DNA of 64,000 bases from Lolium rigidum. Its lineage: Eukaryota > Streptophyta > Magnoliopsida > Poales > Poaceae. Of the stretch, positions 1 to 11,646 are shown piece by piece. Below the pieces are notes generated by a model. That model saw only the letters and a list, made by a program, of their open reading frames with translations, had not been told where the DNA came from and did no database searches. Made by a program: the position numbers and the translations under genes. The DNA is taken from NCBI RefSeq assembly GCF_022539505.1, contig NC_061512.1:256448510-256512509 (forward strand). The letters run 5' to 3'. Within the stretch, counting starts at the first letter, position 1, and each line of letters begins with the position of its first letter.

Positions 1-1280
1 GTCCGGCAGCCCGTGCGCTATGAGCCAAAGTTTTTCTCTTCCCCTGTTCTCTCGATCTATCGCCCGCTTGATTTTGCTTCGATCCAACTTGATTTTGCTC
101 ATGTTCTGTAGATCCGAATTTCCGGCTGCGTGCAAGAATCACTTTACCTGTCTAATTTCTTTCTTTCCTGTGTCCCCTGCTCAAAGTCAAGACTCAAGAG
201 GCAGAACAATTTGTGGTCCTCGCTGGTGAATTAGTAAGAGGTGAATTAGTTTGCTGCTACTGTTTCCTCCGTACCGCGACCGGCTGCATCATGCTCCCAA
301 CGCCACACTGGCGTTTCATAGAGTTATTTATAGCTAAACCTAGTGTTTCAAGTTCCTGTGATTCAATGAAGAGAGAGAGAGAGAGCAGAGATGTATGTCA
401 GCTGGTGAAGAGACGACAATAAACAAAGAAAAGCAGGTTCCGTTAGAACTGTAGGTTGCTGTGAGTTCACTAACAGAGATCGCTGAATCTCAAAGGCAAT
501 CCAACGCTAACGAATGCATGCACATGTATACACATGATCACCAAATTCACTCTCCTAAGAGAAGGCACACATCACGGTTCCACACATCACCTCGTTGTGC
601 ATGCCCTAAATAATTTAAGCATGGCTGTTTGTCCCGATGGATGTCCTACAGCATTCGCTCATTTGTTTTTCATTGAGCCATCATCAAAACCTCAAAAGAA
701 ATAGGCGAGATACATGGGGTGATCCAAATCCATGGTTGAACAATATTTGTGGTCAAATGGTTTACGGTTAGTCCTCACGCCATCTCATAATCTCAAATAG
801 AAACGGAAAACTTAAGAAGTAGATATGAAAATATTATTATGTTATTGTTCATGTGTTATCGGTCGACATGAAAAGGAATGGCAATACAATTCTGTCTCAC
901 AATGATTTACAAGGTTATATCCTTCATTTTAACTTTTCTGATGCTTTAGTTCTTGCCAGCCCTAACTTCACATTTGCTCCACTGCTAGATCAGAGACATT
1001 GGAAACCAGTGTCCCGACGACCATTGCACCCTACGTGCCCTAGACATGAGAAAATATCGTCCAGAATGAAGGACAGCAACACCATATAACCAGCTAATTG
1101 AGAGAAGGTATGTCCTCAATTTAAATGTTAATTTGTGTAAATTATCATATATGAATATTTATTTTGGATGCATTTTTAAGTATTTGTTAGTGACATTTCA
1201 TTTCTGAATACCATTGTTATTTGTTTGACCATTGTTTTAAGGAGCCTTAGCTTATAGTTTCGCACTAGCGCCCCCAACCG
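1..1280. other. Intergenic DNA, no gene seen
   Basis: No convincing coding region is present. The open frames are short, lack recognisable domains and have no splice-site support. A short GA microsatellite lies at about 371-385. The rest is unremarkable AT-leaning grass intergenic sequence. Confidence 0.6.
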
Positions 1281-2190
1281 TGCTTGTCAAGAAACGTTTT
1301 TTTAGAGCAAGCACATATTTCATTAATAGAAAATCAAGTTACAATAATCAAAAAATATGGAAACTGGAAAACAGACCGGGAGGAAACATATTTCCTGGAA
1401 ACTCTGCTGACAGAATAATAAAAGATAGAAAAATACAGAGCTATCCTAGGGTTTCCTGCACTTACCGAAACTAGCGGCTGTCGCCGAACTCCAAGGCCGC
1501 CTAGGCACGCGTTCGAGAAGATGCCAAACCTTCACCATTGTCAGATTCGAAGAAGCATCATCACCAACAAGGCTTTGTGAGTCGATAAACAGGCCCGCTG
1601 CAACCAGCGAGACACGTGTTGATGTGGCACGTCGACCGGAGGACGTCCCCGTGCTTCCTTGAACCAAGATCCACCGCATCCCGTCGATGAAATCAGGGAA
1701 CAACGACAAAATCACCACCTCTGTACCAACATCCTCGCACCAGAGGATCCACCCCGCCCCGATCCAAAGTTCCATCATGAACAACAACGAACGCCAATGA
1801 CACGTCGAGAAACATATCTCGACAGATCTAAAGAACGGCGAGAAAACCAAGCTGCCGATTTGAAGAATCGACAAGCACACATTGCCATCAACTCCGAGAC
1901 ATCGTTGTGAAGGTCGTCGCAAGTGTGGGAGTATAGTTGAGGTAAAATTATTCGCCCAGACGCCGCTCCCACCACCACAACGACGCACCACAGGAGACGA
2001 ACCCTAACCCTAACTACAGAACGGAGGAACGAGGTCCCTCCTCCCTCTTGCCGCCGGAGTGGGAAGGAAGTAGAGGGAACCAACGTTTTGGCCGGTGGAG
2101 ATAGAAGGGATATGAGCCGCCGCCTAGGGGAGAGGACGGGCGGACGTGTGAGGGGTTTTATCAAGCCTACTTGCTTGTCAAGAAACGTTT
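1281..2190 (-). mobile_element. Retroposed insertion with 19-bp target-site duplication
   Basis: The 19-bp sequence TGCTTGTCAAGAAACGTTT occurs at 1281-1299 and 2172-2190, directly flanking an 872-bp insert (1300-2171). Read on the minus strand, the insert begins with GC-rich sequence and ends in an AT-rich segment finishing ...GCTCTAAAA against the duplication. Long variable target duplications plus a 3' A-run are the mark of LINE-type target-primed reverse transcription. A 181-codon minus-strand frame (1991-1446) shows no reverse transcriptase or other domain I recognise. The insert is therefore a 5'-truncated or non-autonomous non-LTR element, or a retroposed transcript. The duplication is seen directly; the mechanism is inferred. 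Confidence 0.75.
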
Positions 2191-2754
2191 AGGTTCTTCT
2201 GTACATGTTTATATGCTTTTAGTGTCCCTATTTAACTAATAATGATAGTGTGCTTGTTTTTTGGGTGGAAATTTTATTGGGTAAGTAAATCATTGTCTTG
2301 TGTGAAATGCCTAGCATACTAAAAATTGCCAAAATATTGAAGTGACATATGAGGGAGGCCCAATTGATTTCTGTTTTCTTTTAATGGGAGTAGCAAGGTT
2401 CCGAATTATGTTATTATCAATTAACTTCTAGAAATAAACTGCCCAGACATTTTTGTATGCGATAGCTCAAAGTTCAAAACATGATTTTTCTAATCGGTGT
2501 GATTTTGCAAATCGGCGGCTCCTGAGCTTTCTACCACACTCATTTTTTGCTTATTGACAAGAATTCTATACTAAAGAATAATATTTTTTTCACCATATAC
2601 ATGTATGTTTCATTTTCCCCCCTCTTCTTATAATACTTTTCCCTTAATATGTTATTAGTATGTGCATAAAAAATATCAATGGTGATCTTTTATTTTTTAT
2701 GCTCCATTATTACAGAATATATATCATTTACTTTGTTCACAATTAAACAATGAG
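2191..2754. other. AT-rich intergenic DNA, no gene seen
   Basis: AT-rich sequence with no supportable gene. It is the left flank of the Copia insertion and would be contiguous with 17949 onward in the pre-insertion allele. Confidence 0.6.
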
Positions 2755-2759
2755 CATGT

Positions 2760-4532
2760 TGAAGGAGATATGCCCTAGAGGCAATAATAAATTGGTTATT
2801 ATTTATATCTTTATGTTTATGATAAATGTTTATATATCATGCTATAATTGTATTAACCGAAACATTAGTACAAGTGTGATATGTAGACAACAAAGAAGTC
2901 CCTAGTATGCCTCTTAAACTAGCTTGTTGATTAATGGATGATTAGTTTCATAATCATGAACATTGGATGTTATTAATAACAAGGTTATATCATTATATGA
3001 ATGATGTAATGGACACACCCAATTAAGCGTAGCATAAGATCTCGTCATTAAGTTATTTGCTATAAGCTTTCGATACATAGTTACCTAGTCCTTATGACCA
3101 TGAGATCATGTAAATCACTTATATCGGAAAGGTACTTTGATTACATCAAACGCCACTGCGTAAATGGGTGGTTATAAAGGTGGGATTAAGTATCCGGAAA
3201 GTATGAGTTGAGGCATATGGATCAACGAGTGGGATTTGTCCATCCCGATGACGGATAGATATACTCCGGGCCCTCTCGGTGGAATGTCGTCTAATGTCTT
3301 GCAAGCATATGAATAAGTTCATAAGAGACCACATACCACGGTACGAGTAAAGAGTACTTGTCAGGAGACGAGGTTGAACAAGGTATAGAGTGATACCGAA
3401 GATCAAACCTCGGACAAGTAAAATATCGCGTGACAAAGGGAATTGGTATCGTATGTGAATGGTTTATTCGATCACTAAAGTCATCGTTGAATATGTGGGA
3501 GCCATTATGGATCTCCAGATCCCGCTATTGGTTATTGGTCGGAGTGAGTACTCAATCATGTCCGCATAGTTCACGAACCGTAGGGTGACACACTTAAAGT
3601 TGGATGTTGAAATGGTAGAACTTGAATATGGAATGGAGTTCGAATATTTGTTCGGAGTCCCGGATGAGATCCCGGACATCACGAGGAGTTCCGGAATGGT
3701 CCGGAGAATAAGATTCATATATAGGATGTCATTTTATGTGAATTAAAATGATCCGGAAGGTTCTACGGAAGGTTCTAGAAGGTTCTAGAAAAGTCCGGAA
3801 GAAATAAGGATGGAAGGTGGAGTCCCAGAGGGACTCCACCCACCTTGGCCGGCCAACCTAAGGGAGGAGGAGTCCCAAGTGGACTCCCCACCATGGTGGC
3901 CGGCCACCCCACCAAGGAAAGGGGGAGTCCCACTCCCCCTAGGTTTGGACACTTGGAAGGTTTTGTTGGGGTCTTATTCGGACTCTTTGACCTAAACCTT
4001 GGGGCCTCCACCTATATAAAGAGGGGGAGAGAGGGGCTGGCCGGCCACTCAAGCCACCACCATGGCCGCACCCCTCAAGGGTGCCCTAGCCGGCGCCCCT
4101 CTCCCCAAACCCTAGCGGTCTCTCTCCTCCACCACATCCCGCACGCTTAAGCGAAGCTCCGCCGGATTTCTCCACCACCACCGACACCACGCCGTCGTGT
4201 TGTCGGATTCAAGAGGAGCTACTACTTCCGCTGCCCGCCGGAACGGGGAGGTGGACGTCGTCTTCATCAACAACCGAACGTGTGACCGAGTACGGAGGTG
4301 CTGCCCGTTCGTGGCGCCGGAACCGATCGTGATCAAGATCTTCTACGTGCTTTTGCAAGCGGCAAGTGAACGTCTACCGCAGCAACAAGAGCCTCATCTT
4401 GTAGGCTTTGGAATCTCTTCAAGGGTGAGACTCGATACCCCCTCGTTGCTACCGTCTTCTAGATTGCATCTTGGCTTGGATTGCGTGTTCGCGGTAGGAA
4501 AATTTTTGTTTTCTATGCAACATTATCCTACA
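2760..4532 (+). repeat. 5' LTR of the Copia element
   Basis: This 1,773-bp long terminal repeat runs from TGAAGG to CTACA. It is nearly identical to the split copy at 9510-10050 plus 16708-17943. The scattered differences include C/T substitutions and 1-bp indels, several in CAG/CTG contexts. The U3/R region carries a TATA box at 4013. The short frames within it (for example 4197-4544) are LTR sequence, not genes. Confidence 0.93.
4013..4020 (+). promoter_or_regulatory. TATA box in the Copia 5' LTR
   Basis: TATATAAA followed by a G-rich stretch lies in the position expected of the LTR core promoter. The same motif is preserved in the 3' LTR at 17424-17431, where it could drive read-out transcription towards 17.9 kb. 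Function is inferred from position. Confidence 0.6.
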
Positions 4533-4533
4533 G

Positions 4534-4546
4534 TGGTATCATAGCC
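4534..4546 (+). other. Copia primer-binding site (initiator tRNA-Met type)
   Basis: TGGTATCATAGCC starts 1 bp after the LTR end at 4532. It matches the canonical plant Copia primer site TGGTATCAGAGC with one mismatch. It would prime minus-strand DNA synthesis from initiator tRNA-Met. Confidence 0.85.
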
Positions 4547-7500
4547 GTGTCTATGCATAGATGGTTGCACGAGTAGAACACAATTGTTTTGTGGGCGTTG
4601 ATGCTCTTGTTGTCTTTAGTTTGAGTACTTTGCATCTTTGTGGCATAGTGGGATGAAGCGGCTCGGGCTAACTTTACATGACCGCGTTCATGAGACTTGC
4701 TCCTCGTTCGACATGCAACTTGTATTGCATAAGAGGCTTTGCGGGTGTCTGTCTCTCCTACTATAGTGAAGATTCAATTTACTCTTCTATTGACAACACT
4801 AGTATCACCGTTGTGGTTCATGTTCGTAGGTAGATTAGTTCTTACTCGAAAACCCTAAACCACGTAAAATATGCAAACCAAATTAGAGACGTCTAACTTG
4901 TTTTTGCAGGGTTTGGTGATGTGATATGGCCATGATGTGATGATGAATATGTATGAGATGATCATTATTGTATTGTGGCAACCGGCAGGAGCCTTATGGT
5001 TGTCTTTAAATTTCATGTTGAGTAGTATTTCAAAGTAGTTGTAATAGTTGCTACATGAGGTGAACAACCATGAAGACGGCGCCATGAACCTTGACGCTAC
5101 GCCGACGATGATGGAGATCATGCCCGTTGATGATGGAGATCATGTCCGTGCTTTGGAGATGAAGATCGAAGGCGCAAAGACTAAAGGGCCATATCATATC
5201 ACACATGAATTGCATGTGATGTTAATCCTTTATGCATCTTATTTTGCTTAGATCGCGACGGTAGCATTATAAGATGATCCCTCACATTAATATCAAGATA
5301 ATAAAGTGTTCTCCCCTCGTATGCACCGTTGCCAAAGTTCGTCGTTTCGAAGCATCTCGTGATGATCGGATGTGATAGATTCAACGTTCATATACAACGG
5401 GTGTAAGCCATGTTGCACACGCGGAATACTTGGGTTTGCTTGACGAGCCTAGCATGTACGGACATGGCCTCGGGACAACGGAAACCGAAAGGTTGAACAC
5501 GAGTCATATGGATGATATGATCAACATGTTGATGTTCACCATTGAAGCTACATCATCTCACGTGATGATCGGTTTTGATGTAGTGGATTTGGATCGTGTA
5601 CCACTTAACAACTATGAGGGATGTTGTATTAAGTGGGAGTTCATTAGTAATAAGATTAGAACATGAACTAATTATCATAAACATAGTCTGAGTAGTATTT
5701 TGAATTATTTTTGTAGTATTGGCATCCGTTTTCTACTATGCGCTAGTCTTGTTATTGAGATAGAAATACTGTTAAAATCTGATAAGAAACTTTACAGATT
5801 GGTACCGTATTGTTAATGAATCAAGAAATGATTAAGTCCTATTGCAAACTTTTAGTAAAACTCACATTTTTGATTCAAAGAGCTATGGTTTCAATTAGTA
5901 CCTAAAGTTATCTTGTCTCCGTCAAACTTGAAGTTCAAATTTGTTTGAAAAGTAAGGAGCTGAAAATTTAGTATTCAGAAATAATCAAGGTATGATATAT
6001 ATGAGATATTTAAGACCTTATTGCAAGATGATAGAATATTATATGGTGAGACTACATAAACTCATAAGTTTTATGGGAATGTATGAAGGTTGAAGACGCC
6101 AGACGTCACAATCCTCCAACTATTGGGGCACTAACTATATTCGCATATCCATGAAGTTATCATCCTTAGTATGCACCGTTGCTAAGACTCGTCGTATCGA
6201 AGCATCACGTGATGATCGGGTGTGATAGATTCTACGTGTGCATACAACGGGTGCAAGCCAGATTTGCACATGCAAATACCAAGGTTAAAACTTTATGAGC
6301 CTAGCATGTACAGACATGGTCTCAGAAAGTCATCATGATACAATGGATAAAATTATGAGTGAAATTGTTCATCATATTACAAGGTTACTAATAGTGAAAT
6401 CCGGAACACTTATCATATGATGATCAACTTCAAAGTAAGAACCTCAAGGTTATTGGTATTTGACCAACAAACCTAGAAGTTAATGATGTTGAAGTGTTTT
6501 CCGAATAATGAGGAAAGCTAAAAGAGAAACCGCAAAAGATATTTTGGCAAAAAGAAAAGAAAAGACTAGAAAGTCTAGCTCAGGTGTATATAAATGATAT
6601 ACATGTTATGGTTGTATTCCTAGTTAAGTCACACTATGAAATTCTTGGGTATTAGTACTATATTGGTTGGTATGAAGTGTCATACAAAACAACGCAATAC
6701 AAGAATACTATGGCCTAAGTGACTGACAAGGAATATGATAGGAATGCACGTCTGGAACAAAATAAAGTGTTATTATGTTCGTCGTTGGCATTCTATCTAG
6801 CCCTTAGAATTTATAATAAAGAACTTAATAATTGTTATTTTGCTCTGGTCAAATGAAAACAATGAGTTGTTCAAATTATGACATTACTCCATGTACGATG
6901 GATAAGTTATTATAAATCTTAATGGTGAAACACACATACATAACACCGACGCTAAAATGCCATAAGGCAAATGATTTGAATTCCACTTATTTGTGGAACC
7001 GCCATTTAGGTCATGTTAGAAAGGAATGCATGAAGGAACTCCATGCAAATGGATTTTTGGAGTCACTTGATTTTTGAATCATTTGGCGCTTGCAAATCTT
7101 TTCTAAAAAGAATGACTAAAATACCGTTCATAGGCCAAGAGTTGAACGGGCAACTAACTTAGTGGAAACATACATGCTGATGTATGTGGTTCACTGGGCA
7201 TAGTTGTGTGCGGGAGATTCTTCTACTTCATAAAAACTTCCAACAATGAATTGAGTATATATATATGGATATATTCAATAAGGAAGAAGTTTGAAACATT
7301 TGAATGGATTCAAATAAATTTCAGTATGAAGTGGAAATCATCGTAATAGAAATCAAATATCTATGATTGGATCATGGTGGAAATATTTGAATTACGAGTT
7401 TTAGCGAACATCTAAGAGAGTTATGAAATTGTTCTACAACTTACGTTTCTTGGAGTATCATAGTAATGATGAAGTATCCAAGAGATATATCCAAACTTTG

Positions 7501-9494
7501 TTGGATCAATGATGAGATAAAATATTGATGCCATTATATTTTTGTGGATTATGCTTTAGTGACTATCGCTTTTACACTGAATAGAGCATCATCATGATCC
7601 GTTGAAATGACACCATACAAGTTATGGCATGGGTATAAACCCTAATAGTCAACCAAAATCGGATGAATGTCTTTGTTGGTTATCCCAGAGATTTAATTGG
7701 GAATTCTTCCCACGAGACAAAGACAAAAGTGTTTGTCAATGTTTCTTATTTCCGAGAAATTATTTCGAGTGAAGTATTTGAGTGGGAGGACAATATAATT
7801 TGATAAGGTTTATGAACCTGAGCATAATGATCAGAGTAGCGCAGCATCGGAATTGGTTTCGGAAGCGGCCACGACGATCATGGCTCTCATGACTACAAAG
7901 TGTTTTAGCCATGGAGATCGAAGTACATATTGAACCTTGTAGGTATGGTTTACTTTGTGATCAAATAAATGATTTGTGGACAAAGGATTGATTTTGAACA
8001 ATGATAAACCAACTACAAAACAAAGAAGTTATGATGGGCCCCGACTCCGTTAAAATGGCCATGCGCCATGAAATCCAAGATAGATGAATACTTTATGAAA
8101 GTAAATGGATCTATGAAATTGATAGACTTGGATGAAATATCCTTGAAGAAAGCTTGACTTATCGAAAAATTGTTTACGACAAAGTTCAAAGAGTTGAATA
8201 CGATAAGATTAGATCTTCCGTAGCAATGCTTATAGTCTATGTGGATTATTCTAGTAATCACTACATATTTCTTTTATGAGATATGCTAGTAGGATGGCAA
8301 AATACACTACTTAACAGAAGTATGTATACAAGATACAACCAAGAGTTTTGCTGGTCCGTGGAATACTAGATAGGTATACAAGCTTCAATTGGATGAAGTA
8401 AGTATCACGGAGTTGGAATCTTCACCAGATGAAATAGTCAAAGAGTTTTTGATTTCATCAGAGACGATGAAGAGGCTTGCATTTTCAAGAAATTAAGTGG
8501 GAGCGCTAAGAAACATTTATAATACTTTATGTAGGTGACATATAGTTGGTTATAAATGATGTAATTATATACTTGATTAAAAAGGTTTCATTGAGAATTA
8601 ACTTCAATGAAAGGATATGGACTGAAACAAATTTAGTGTCAAGATCTATGAAGATAGATTGAAACACATAAATAAGTTTAAGTCAAAGTACATATGATGG
8701 ATATTGAAGTAGTTCAATATAGAAATATTAAGAAAATGTTCTTGTCATGTAAAGGTTTAACAATACTTGAGTGTATCTGACACTCAATGAGTAAAAACAC
8801 ATGAGTGATTATAGATCACGAATAATATGTACACAATCAGATATCATGTGCTATAAAGTGTTATGAGCATATACCAGAATGATTCATATGATGATCATTG
8901 GACGACAGTAAGAATATCCTTGAGTACTTTAGAAGAACTAAGGATATATATTTTTTTTGTATGAAGAAATGACAAACAAATCGCTGTAAGGTGTTACACC
9001 GATATTGGTTTTGTCACATATAAAATATAATTTCAATCTCAAATTAGACTAAGTGTTGTTTAAAAGGTAGCACAATGAGCTAGAAGTTGTCTATGCTAGA
9101 TTTAGAAGAGTTCTAAATATTGTGACGGATTCTACAAAAGAAGGCAGAGTCTGTCATTATTTTGACAATGACAAAGGATGTTAAGTCAAGAGGTTCTTTG
9201 AGAACTTGGTGTAGTTCCGACGAGTCGAACTTTGAAGCTATATTGTGTGTGACAATATTAGTGACATATTTCAGACAGCGGAATTAAGGTTCCACCGGAA
9301 GATCAAACATATTTAATGCCAACTCATTTGGAAATGAGTGATGCGTTGAGACGCAAATGAATTACAAAATACATACGTTTCTGAGCGTATCAGATCCGAT
9401 GACTAAAAACCTCTCCCGTGAGCAATCCATGATAAAGCACCAGAAGGCCAAGGTGTTTATATCTTTACAAATGTAAACTAGATTATTGACTCTA
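4547..9494 (+). pseudogene. Degenerate Copia gag-pol polyprotein
   Basis: The interior has no intact polyprotein frame. Stops and frameshifts occur throughout, but remnants are readable in Copia order. A pre-integrase segment at about 6975-7075 reads YLWNRHLGHVRKE with LH..G.LES downstream. An eroded integrase follows at about 7140-7640, including an NRASS-like stretch and TPYKLWHGYKP. Reverse transcriptase debris lies at about 8040-8270 and an RNase H-like tail at about 9050-9200. Two diverged copies of an 80-90 bp segment (about 5316-5410 and 6168-6255) lie in the gag-side interior. The coding region cannot make enzyme, so the copy needed proteins supplied in trans. Confidence 0.8.
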
Positions 9495-9509
9495 GTGCAA
9501 GTGGGAGAC
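9495..9509 (+). other. Copia polypurine tract
   Basis: The sequence TGCAAGTGGGAGAC lies immediately before the 3' LTR start at 9510. Its purine core AAGTGGGAGA is the typical plus-strand primer of BARE/Angela elements. Confidence 0.8.
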
Positions 9510-10050
9510 TGAAGGAGATATGCCCTAGAGGAAATAATAAAGTGGTTATTATTTATATCTTTATGTTTATGATAAATGTTTATATATCATGCTATAATTG
9601 TATTAACCGAAACATTAGTACAAGTGTGATATGTAGACAACAAAGAAGTCCCTAGTATGCCTCTTAAACTAGCTTGTTGATTAATGGATGATTAGTTTCA
9701 TAATCATGAACATTGGATGTTATTAATAACAAGGTTATATCATTATATGAATGATGTAATGGACACACCCAATTAAGCGTAGCATAAGATCTCGTCATTA
9801 AGTTATTTGCTATAAGCTTTCGATACATAGTTACCTAGTCCTTATGACCATGAGATCATGTAAATCACTTATACCGGAAAGGTACTTTGATTACATCAAA
9901 CGCCACTCGCGTAAATGGGTGGTTATAAAGGTGGGATTAAGTATTCGGAAAGTATGAGTTGAGGCATATGGATCAACAGTGGGATTTGTCCATCCCGATG
10001 ACGGATAGATATACTCTGGGCCCTCTCGGTGGAATGTCGTCTAATGTCTT
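9510..10050 (+). repeat. 3' LTR of the Copia element, left part
   Basis: The first 541 bp of the 3' LTR. It stops at the GTCTT target site where the minus-strand LTR element inserted and resumes at 16708/16713. Differences from the 5' LTR in this part include the eighth codon-length block after TGCCC (GGAAATAAT against GGCAATAAT) and two CAG/CTG-associated 1-bp indels. Confidence 0.92.
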
Positions 10051-11646
10051 TGATGCGTGTAGTTGACACGTCCGTTGGGAACCCCAAGAGGAAGGTGTGA
10101 TGCGCACAGCGGCAAGTTTCCCTCAGTAAGAAACCAAGGTTTAATCGAACCAGTAGGAGTCAAGAAGCACGTTGAAGGTTGATGGCGGCGGGATGTAGTG
10201 CGGCGCAACACCGGAGATTCCGGCGCCAACGTGGAACCTGCACAACACAACCAAAGTACTTTGCCCCAACGAAACAAGTGAGGTTGTCAATCTCACCGGC
10301 TTGCTCGTAACAAAGGATTAACCGTATTGTGTGGAAGATGATTGTTTGCAGAGAAAACGGTAAAAACTAGTATTGCGAGCAGATTTGTATTTCAGTATAA
10401 AAGAATGGACCGGGGTTCACGAGTTCACTAGAGGTGTCTCTCCCATAAGATAAAAGCATGTTGGGTGAACAAATTACAGTCGGGCAATTGACAAATAGAG
10501 AGGGCATAACAATGCACATACATGGCATGATAAGTATAGTGAGATTTAATTGGGCATTACGACAAAGTACATAGACCGCCATCAAACTGCATCTATGCCT
10601 AAAAAGTCCACCTTCGGGTTATCGTCCGAACCCCTTCCAGTATTAAGTTGCAAAGCAACAGACAATTGCATTAAGTATGGTGCGTAATGTAATCAACAAC
10701 TACATCCTCGGACATAGCGCCAATGTTTTATCCCTAGTGGCAACAAGCACAACACAACCTTAGAACTTTCTCGTCATCGTCCCAGTGTCAATGCGGGCAT
10801 GAACCCACTATCGAGCATAAATACTCCCTCTTGGAGTTAAGAGCAAAAACTTGGCCAGAGCCTCTACTAGTAACGGAGAGCATGCAAGATCATAAACAAC
10901 ACATATGAAATAACTTGATAATTAACATAACATGGTATTCTCTATCCATCGGATCCCGACAAACACAACATAGAGTATTACAGATAGATGATCTTGATCA
11001 TGTTAGGCAGCTCACAAGATCCAACAATGAAGCACAATGAGGAGAAGACAACCATCTAGCTACTGCTATGGACCCATAGTCCAGGGGTGAACTACTCACT
11101 CATCACTCCGGAGGCGACCATGGCGGTGTAGAGTCCTCCGGGAGATGAATCCCCTCTCCGGCAGGGTGCCGGAGGAGATCTCCGTAATCCCCCGAGATGG
11201 GATCGGCGGCGGCGGCGTCTCGGCAAGGTTTTCCGTATCGTGGTTTTTCGCATCGGGGTTTCGCGACGGAGGCTTTAAGTAGGCGGAAGGGCGAGTCGGG
11301 GGCCCGACGAGGGGCCCACACCATAGGGCGGCGCGGGCCCCCTTGGCCGCGCCGCCATGTGGTGTCGCCACCTCGTGGCCCCACTTCGTATGCTCTTCGG
11401 TCTTCCGGAAGGTTCGTGGCGAAATAGGCCCATGGGTCTTTGTTTCGTCCAATTCCGAGAATATTTCGTTACTAGGATTTCGAAACCAAAAACAGCAGAA
11501 AACGAGAACCGGCACTTCGGCATCTTGTTAATAGGTTAGTTCCGGAAAATGCACGAATATGACATAAAGTGTGCATAAAACATGTAGGTATCATCAATAA
11601 TATGGCATAGAACATAAGAAATTATCGATACGTCGGAGACGTATCA
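10051..11646 (-). repeat. LTR (3' LTR in element orientation) of the nested element
   Basis: On the plus strand it starts TGATGCGTGTAG and ends GACGTATCA, giving TG...CA termini on both strands. It is about 1,596 bp and closely matches 15121-16707. Short GC-rich frames in 11096-11539 are LTR sequence and recur in the other LTR, so they are not genes. Confidence 0.92.

Noticed and set aside
1446..1991. 181-codon minus-strand frame
   Set aside because: It lies wholly inside a retroposed insert, has no recognisable domain, and its Cys/Trp/Ser composition looks like translated non-coding sequence.
11096..11539. Cluster of GC-rich frames on both strands, repeated at 16158-16676
   Set aside because: Both sets are the GC-rich part of the nested element's two LTRs. 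Coding in all frames at once is a composition artefact.
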